8,836 nt of DNA from Bacteroidota bacterium. Lineage in GTDB: Bacteria; Bacteroidota; Bacteroidia; Chitinophagales; Chitinophagaceae. The stretch is from NCBI GenBank assembly GCA_023423015.1, contig JAFAGE010000397.1, positions 1-8,836 on the forward strand, written 5' to 3'. A model generated the notes under the pieces. It had not been told where the DNA came from, searched no databases, and worked only from the letters and a program-made list of their open reading frames with translations. Below are positions 6,501 through 8,836 of the stretch, one piece after another (the first letter of the stretch is position 1; each line of letters begins with the position of its first letter). The translations under genes and the position numbers were made by a program.

Positions 6501-7908
6501 CTATTCCAGTTAACGATAAGATCGGTAGATACACAATAAGAATGATGATCTGGCCAAATACTGCAGCGTTCATCATTCTTGATGAAGAATTGATAACCTC
6601 TGTGTTCATCTCCTGCTGCGATAGAACATTCAGCTTTGCATATTTTTTCGATGAATGAAGGTGGTGGAGAACTGCTTCCACAATGATGACTGCACCGTCT
6701 ACTATTAATCCAAAATCAAGTGCGCCGAGGCTCATCAGGTTACCGCTCACACCAAAGGTGTTCATCATGGTTACCGCAAACAACATCGACAACGGAATCA
6801 CGGAAGCAACGATGAATCCTGCGCGAAGATTACCGAGAAAAAGAACCAGCACCAGAACTACTATCAATGCTCCTTCAAGCAGGTTTCTTTCAACGGTACC
6901 GATTGCATTATTTACCATCTTGGTACGATCGAGGAATGGTTCAATCTGCAAACCCTCGGGAAGTGTCTTTTCTATTTCTTTAATACGCTTTTTCACGGCT
7001 TTCACCACTTGCGAAGAATTCCCCCCCTTCAACATCAGCACAATTCCACCGCATACTTCCCCTTCTCCCGCCATCGTCAACGCGCCATAACGAACAGCTG
7101 AACCCTGCCGCACATCTGCTACCTGCCCGATCAATACAGGAATTCCATTATTCTCTTTCACCACAATCCTGTTGATATCTTCAATTGACCGCGTAAGACC
7201 AATGCTCCTGATGAACAACACCGCCGGACCCTTCTCGATGTATGCGCCACCTGTATTCTGATTATTACGCTCAAGTGCCGAAAAAATATCGGCAATACTG
7301 AGGTTCATGGCTTTTAATTGAAGCGGATTCACCGCCACCTCGTACTGTTTCAACTCACCACCGAACGTGGATACATCTGCAACTCCGGGCGTTCCGAGTA
7401 TCTGACGCCTGACAGACCAATCCTGGATCGATCGCAGATCGGAAAGGGAATATTTATTCTCGTAACCATTCTTTGGCTTCAGCACATATTGATAGATTTC
7501 TCCCAAGCCGGTTGTTACCGGCGCCAGAAAAGGAGTGTTTGCGTTGCTGGTGATTTCTACCTGCGAGAGTCGTTCGGTCACCTGTTGCCGCGCCCAGTAT
7601 ACGTCGGTGCCATCTTCAAACACGATGGTGATTAACGATAATCCGAATCGCGACATGCTCCGGCTTTCTTTAATGCCGGGAACATTGCTTACAGCCAGTT
7701 CAATCGGAAACGTAATCAGTCGCTCTACATCTTCTGCACCGAGTGCCGGAGCAGACGTAATCACCTGCACCTGGTCGTTCGTAATTTCGGGAACAGCATC
7801 AATGGGCAATTGCGTGAGCTGGTACGAACCATAAACAATCCACACCAGCATAAACAAGCCCACGGCCAATTTATTGGTAACGGAAAACCGGATAATCTTG
7901 TTTAACAT
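3538..7908 (-). CDS. czcA: Heavy-metal RND efflux pump fused to a TolC-type outer-membrane factor (CzcA/CusA-TolC)
   Basis: A 1456-residue fusion. Residues 1 to about 1038 are a complete HME-RND proton/metal antiporter with 12 membrane helices (first at about 10-31, last at about 1006-1033) and two large periplasmic loops. The fourth helix carries DFGLIVDGAVIIVE (D398, D404, E411), the pattern of divalent-cation CzcA-like pumps; Cu/Ag-type CusA has a different sequence here and a periplasmic Met (IDML) where this protein has NEL. Residues about 1036-1064 form a basic stretch, a hydrophobic helix and an ASA-Q site like a signal peptide. Residues about 1065-1456 are a TolC-family outer-membrane efflux domain (SLERAIEVATKNN, long helical repeats). 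MLNKIIRFSV at 7908 was chosen as start because family members begin this way; an in-frame start at 7974 would add 22 atypical residues. It follows the small His/Asp-rich gene by 91 bases and overlaps the adaptor gene by four. Confidence 0.93.
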   Translation of the reverse strand: MLNKIIRFSVTNKLAVGLFMLVWIVYGSYQLTQLPIDAVPEITNDQVQVITSAPALGAEDVERLITFPIELAVSNVPGIKESRSMSRFGLSLITIVFEDGTDVYWARQQVTERLSQVEITSNANTPFLAPVTTGLGEIYQYVLKPKNGYENKYSLSDLRSIQDWSVRRQILGTPGVADVSTFGGELKQYEVAVNPLQLKAMNLSIADIFSALERNNQNTGGAYIEKGPAVLFIRSIGLTRSIEDINRIVVKENNGIPVLIGQVADVRQGSAVRYGALTMAGEGEVCGGIVLMLKGGNSSQVVKAVKKRIKEIEKTLPEGLQIEPFLDRTKMVNNAIGTVERNLLEGALIVVLVLVLFLGNLRAGFIVASVIPLSMLFAVTMMNTFGVSGNLMSLGALDFGLIVDGAVIIVEAVLHHLHSSKKYAKLNVLSQQEMNTEVINSSSRMMNAAVFGQIIILIVYLPILSLTGIEGKMFKPMAQTVAFAILGAFILSLTYVPMISSLAISKRIVQRPNFSERLMHRLEIIYQRMLRRALRVRALLVAGTFAIFVFAVLVFMRMGGEFIPQLEEGDFAVETRMLVGTNLTATIDAINRIADTLQAQYPEVEKIVNRIGTAELPTDPMPIEGGDMVIVLKKKSQWKNAKSFSELADKMSETAQRVVPGVTTGFQYPVQMRFNELMTGAKQDVVCKIFGEDLDQLARYADQLGSIASSVEGTADMYIETVTGMPQIVIDFNRAEIAKYGLDIQLLNRTINAAFAGAVAGKVYEGEKSFDLVVRVGNENRKDIEDVRNLQVSTPSGLQIPLSQVATIEEIEGPNQIQRENAHRRIIVGFNVRGRDVESIVDELQQKVNSQLKMDDGYTISYGGAFENLQQAKQRLSIAVPVALVLIFAMLYFAFTSLKDAALIYTAIPLSAIGGVFALALRDMPFSISAGVGFIALFGVAVLNGIVMMSEINRIRREGKITDIYQVVLAATRNRLRPVLMTASVASLGFLPMALSNGAGAEVQRPLATVVIGGLVSATFLTLFVLPAIYLLFKRMTVKTQKKQVPAAVTILLICLSGIPASAQSTQRVSLERAIEVATKNNNRLKSVQLNERAAEHLQKTGFNPNKAELTADYGKVNSAYNDNRLGLSQSISFPSVYVHQTKMLKSDFQVAKYDTKMAELALGRAVSELFAEYLSMEKRRVLLNYADSIYRLFEEKAELRFQQGAANILEKTSAQSQRQQISNQLQMLETDLKTALNRFNALLQDSIAYIPDAATGEIQIASAAFEQVAEVNNLPAVQRANALAESDFHRWKKEKSLLLPDLTLGYSNQSLQGLQNINGREVFYSSGYRFSYVSAGISIPIFFRSQAGRAEAARLSWQSKLNQANDVAIRLRADVDNAKKEVEKFRRMVDYYDQTGFKNAEAIINVASQQFQEGEINYLEWVMLVNQAITIRNDYINNLREYNQAVISLNYINNQ
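4720..4803 (-). other. Internal signal-peptide-like segment at the RND/TolC junction
   Basis: Within the fusion protein, an in-frame Met (ATG at 4803) starts a segment with a basic n-region (MTVKTQKKQ), a hydrophobic core (VPAAVTILLICLSG) and a signal-peptidase-I-like IPASA-Q site (cut between 4720 and 4719). It directly follows the last RND helix. Because a 12-helix RND pump ends in the cytoplasm, this thirteenth helix would return the chain to the periplasm, where a TolC domain must fold. It looks like the original N terminus of a stand-alone TolC gene that became fused in frame. Whether it is cleaved is not known from the sequence. Confidence 0.65.
6676..6717 (-). other. RND proton-relay and substrate-class motif in the fourth membrane helix
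   Basis: These codons encode DFGLIVDGAVIIVE (residues 398-411). The two Asp and the Glu are the charged residues within the membrane that characterise CzcA-type heavy-metal exporters and are needed for proton-coupled transport in that family. The DFG...DG...E form is associated with divalent cations (Zn, Co, Cd, Ni), in contrast with the monovalent Cu/Ag class. The exact metal cannot be decided from the motif. Confidence 0.75.
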
Positions 7909-7939
7909 ATGGAATAGTGTTAATGCACGGAAAATCGGC

Positions 7940-7960
7940 TTCTGCTTCTGTAAAGCAGAA
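7940..7960. repeat. Perfect 8-bp inverted repeat in the leader of the pump gene
   Basis: TTCTGCTT (7940-7947), 5-base spacer, AAGCAGAA (7953-7960), perfectly complementary. It lies 32-52 bases upstream of the chosen ATG at 7908, between the small gene and the pump gene. There is no T run on either side, so it is not a terminator. It may be an mRNA hairpin affecting stability or translation between the two genes, or an operator for an internal promoter. Confidence 0.4.
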
Positions 7961-7999
7961 AACCATTTGGCCACAATTCTGGCAAACTAAGAGTGTGGA

Positions 8000-8383
8000 T
8001 TAAACCCGTGGAGGACGAAAGAGTGACTGCCCTGCCGGATTGAAATAGAATTGGGAGTGTTCTGCGCCAAAGTTTTCCTTGACGGGCCATTCCTGCGGAG
8101 ATATTGCCACTGTTTTGATGGTGGGTGTGGCAAGAAAAGAAGAAGCATCAACGCAACTCTTCTTAAAAGGCAGTTTCATATCTTCCTCGTCGTCGTTCTT
8201 ATTATCGTCGTCGCCGAGGTAGTGCATAGAGAGGTAGGTAAGAAAACTTACTTCTGGATTAAGTTTCTGGTGTGCATGATAGTGCGTATACAATGCCGGC
8301 AGCTTCACCAGCTGGTACAGTTCTGTTGTTTCGCTAAACAGAAGTATAGTCAATATCAGGAGCAAACGCCGTTTCACCAACAC
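8000..8383 (-). CDS. Small membrane-anchored or exported His/Asp-rich protein leading the efflux operon
   Basis: About 127 residues, of unknown function. The N terminus has two basic residues and a hydrophobic stretch (VKRRLLLILTILLF), a short signal peptide or membrane anchor. The middle contains HYHAH (His34, 36, 38), then FLTYLSMHYLGDDD and a strongly acidic run (Asp/Glu at 58-60 and 64-68) ending in MKLPFK; the last third carries EWPVKENFG and FNPAG. The His cluster and acidic run could bind divalent metal in the periplasm, in keeping with its place as first gene of the pump operon. I recall similar short proteins with an MHY...D...LPFK pattern near Bacteroidota metal pumps, but cannot verify this. 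No in-frame ATG exists after the preceding stop; the start must be GTG 8383, TTG 8380 or GTG 8377. A 91-base gap separates it from the pump gene. Confidence 0.75.
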   Translation of the reverse strand: MLVKRRLLLILTILLFSETTELYQLVKLPALYTHYHAHQKLNPEVSFLTYLSMHYLGDDDNKNDDEEDMKLPFKKSCVDASSFLATPTIKTVAISPQEWPVKENFGAEHSQFYFNPAGQSLFRPPRV

Positions 8384-8439
8384 AAAGGTAAAAGCAGCGG
8401 CTTACCTGAACAAATGAATGAGGGTGATAATAATCATAT

Positions 8440-8451
8440 ATACACATGTAT
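8440..8451. promoter_or_regulatory. Short palindrome in the divergent efflux/RIC region (possible operator)
   Basis: ATACA (8440-8444), 2-base spacer, TGTAT (8447-8451), perfect 5-bp arms. It lies near the middle of the 179-base region between the start of the efflux operon (8383) and the RIC start (8563), where a shared repressor or activator could act on both directions. The arms are short and AT-rich, so chance is a real alternative. No convincing -33/-7 promoter pair was found on either strand here. Confidence 0.25.
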
Positions 8452-8476
8452 TAGGTCATCAACATCTCAGGCATCC

Positions 8477-8529
8477 ATGCGGAGATTTGCTCGCATCCGG
8501 GTGCGGTGGCGGTATAGAAGTCTCCGCAT
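8477..8529 (+). repeat. Perfect 9-bp inverted repeat with nested hairpin, probable structured leader of the RIC gene
   Basis: ATGCGGAGA (8477-8485) pairs perfectly with TCTCCGCAT (8521-8529). Inside the 35-base interval a second small stem, CGCAT with GTGCG (8492-8496 / 8501-8505, one wobble pair), closes on the loop CCGG. The result is an outer stem, an asymmetric internal loop and an apical hairpin. It ends 33 bases before the ATG at 8563, with no T run after it, so it is not a classic terminator. It is most easily read as a 5' leader structure or a protein-binding inverted repeat. I could not match it to a known riboswitch. Confidence 0.5.
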
Positions 8530-8562
8530 TAAATTCATTAACTACTCCTAAAATAAATACTC

Positions 8563-8836
8563 ATGGCTCAGGAACTCCAGGATTTACCCCTTGCCGAAAT
8601 TGTAAGAAACGATTTCAGGGCGTCGAAGATATTAGACAAATATGGTCTTGATTTCTGTTGCAAAGGGAAACGAACGTTATCAGAAGCCTGCGACGAGAAG
8701 AACCTTAATGCGGTGCCGATCGAGCAGGAACTGCAGCAATCGCTCGCATCAGCCAGAACCGATGATCCGCTAACGAAACTCACAGCTTCAGAACTCATTG
8801 ACCACATCGTAGATACTCATCACAAATATGTTGTGG
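8563..8836 (+). CDS. ric: Iron-sulfur cluster repair di-iron protein RIC (ScdA/YtfE family), 5' part
   Basis: The first 91 codons are present; the gene runs off the right edge. Residues about 5-60 are the ScdA_N (DUF542) domain with the characteristic LDKYGLDFCCKGKRTLSEAC (C32, C33, C43). Residues 77-91 (ELIDHIVDTHHKYVV) begin the hemerythrin-like domain; H81 matches the position of the first di-iron His ligand in this family, and H86/H87 follow. Family members are cytoplasmic proteins of roughly 220-250 residues that help restore iron-sulfur clusters damaged by nitric oxide or oxidative stress. The start ATG is preceded by an A-rich stretch without a Shine-Dalgarno sequence. The gene is divergent from the heavy-metal efflux operon; both may respond to stress on metal centres, which is inference. 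Confidence 0.93.
   Translation, partial: MAQELQDLPLAEIVRNDFRASKILDKYGLDFCCKGKRTLSEACDEKNLNAVPIEQELQQSLASARTDDPLTKLTASELIDHIVDTHHKYVV

Noticed and set aside
7021..7027. Run of seven C (seven G in the pump coding strand) as a possible phase-variation tract
   Set aside because: It is short, encodes ordinary Gly-Gly in a conserved stretch, and the frame is intact on both sides; nothing indicates slippage.
7909..7974. Upstream extension of the pump to an in-frame start at 7974
   Set aside because: The added 22 residues do not resemble pump N termini, whereas MLNKIIRFSVTNKLAVG at 7908 does; the extension also covers a perfect inverted repeat.
8051..8551. A 166-codon plus-strand open frame opposite the small His/Asp-rich gene
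   Set aside because: It has no recognisable domain, its composition is odd, and it lies antisense to a minus-strand frame with a signal helix, motif order and operon position that fit a real gene.
8461..8562. Match of the RIC leader to a known riboswitch (TPP, cobalamin, fluoride, guanidine, NiCo)
   Set aside because: None of the conserved core sequences I know for these classes is present; only a generic stem and nested hairpin can be claimed.
1..8836. Mobile element, CRISPR array, toxin-antitoxin or defence system
   Set aside because: No transposase, integrase, terminal inverted repeats, regular repeat-spacer pattern or paired small toxin/antitoxin genes were found; the genes present are regulatory, envelope, efflux and repair functions.

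Overview
The window looks like chromosomal DNA of a Bacteroidota member, probably Chitinophagia or Sphingobacteriia. This is inferred from A-rich or absent Shine-Dalgarno sequences, a candidate promoter of the TTTG / TAnnTTTG type, and a heavy-metal RND pump whose inner-membrane subunit is fused to its outer-membrane factor, an arrangement I know from that phylum. No mobile element, tRNA, rRNA or CRISPR array was seen.

Layout, left to right. Positions 1-365 (minus) hold the receiver half of an OmpR/PhoB-type response regulator that runs off the left edge. Positions 366-741 are a non-coding divergent region with a candidate promoter, two clusters of helically phased TTAAG (CTTAA) repeats and an orphan plus-strand terminator hairpin. 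Positions 742-2376 (plus) encode a FemAB/CelD-like GNAT acyltransferase with an extra C-terminal domain. Positions 8383-2384 (minus) form a three-gene heavy-metal efflux operon read leftward: a small membrane-anchored or exported His/Asp-rich protein, a 1456-residue CzcA/CusA-TolC fusion, and a lipoprotein membrane-fusion adaptor overlapping the fusion gene by an ATGA start/stop. It ends 7 bp from the convergent GNAT gene. After a 179-bp divergent region with a strong inverted repeat, a plus-strand gene for a RIC/ScdA/YtfE di-iron protein starts at 8563 and runs off the right edge.

How the parts work together. The pump, adaptor and outer-membrane factor would form one complex that expels metal ions from the periplasm or cytoplasm. 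The DFG..VDG..VE motif in the fourth membrane helix of the pump points to divalent ions (Zn, Co, Cd, Ni) rather than Cu/Ag. The adjacent RIC protein repairs iron-sulfur clusters, which are damaged by metals, oxidants and nitric oxide, so the two divergent units may serve related stresses. The response regulator and GNAT gene appear to be a separate divergent pair whose shared region carries candidate binding sites for an OmpR-type regulator.

The most interesting points are the conserved-looking small acidic/His protein leading the operon, the internal signal-peptide-like segment at the pump/TolC junction, the phased TTAAG repeats, and the structured leader before the RIC gene. No wholly new system could be demonstrated from the sequence alone.
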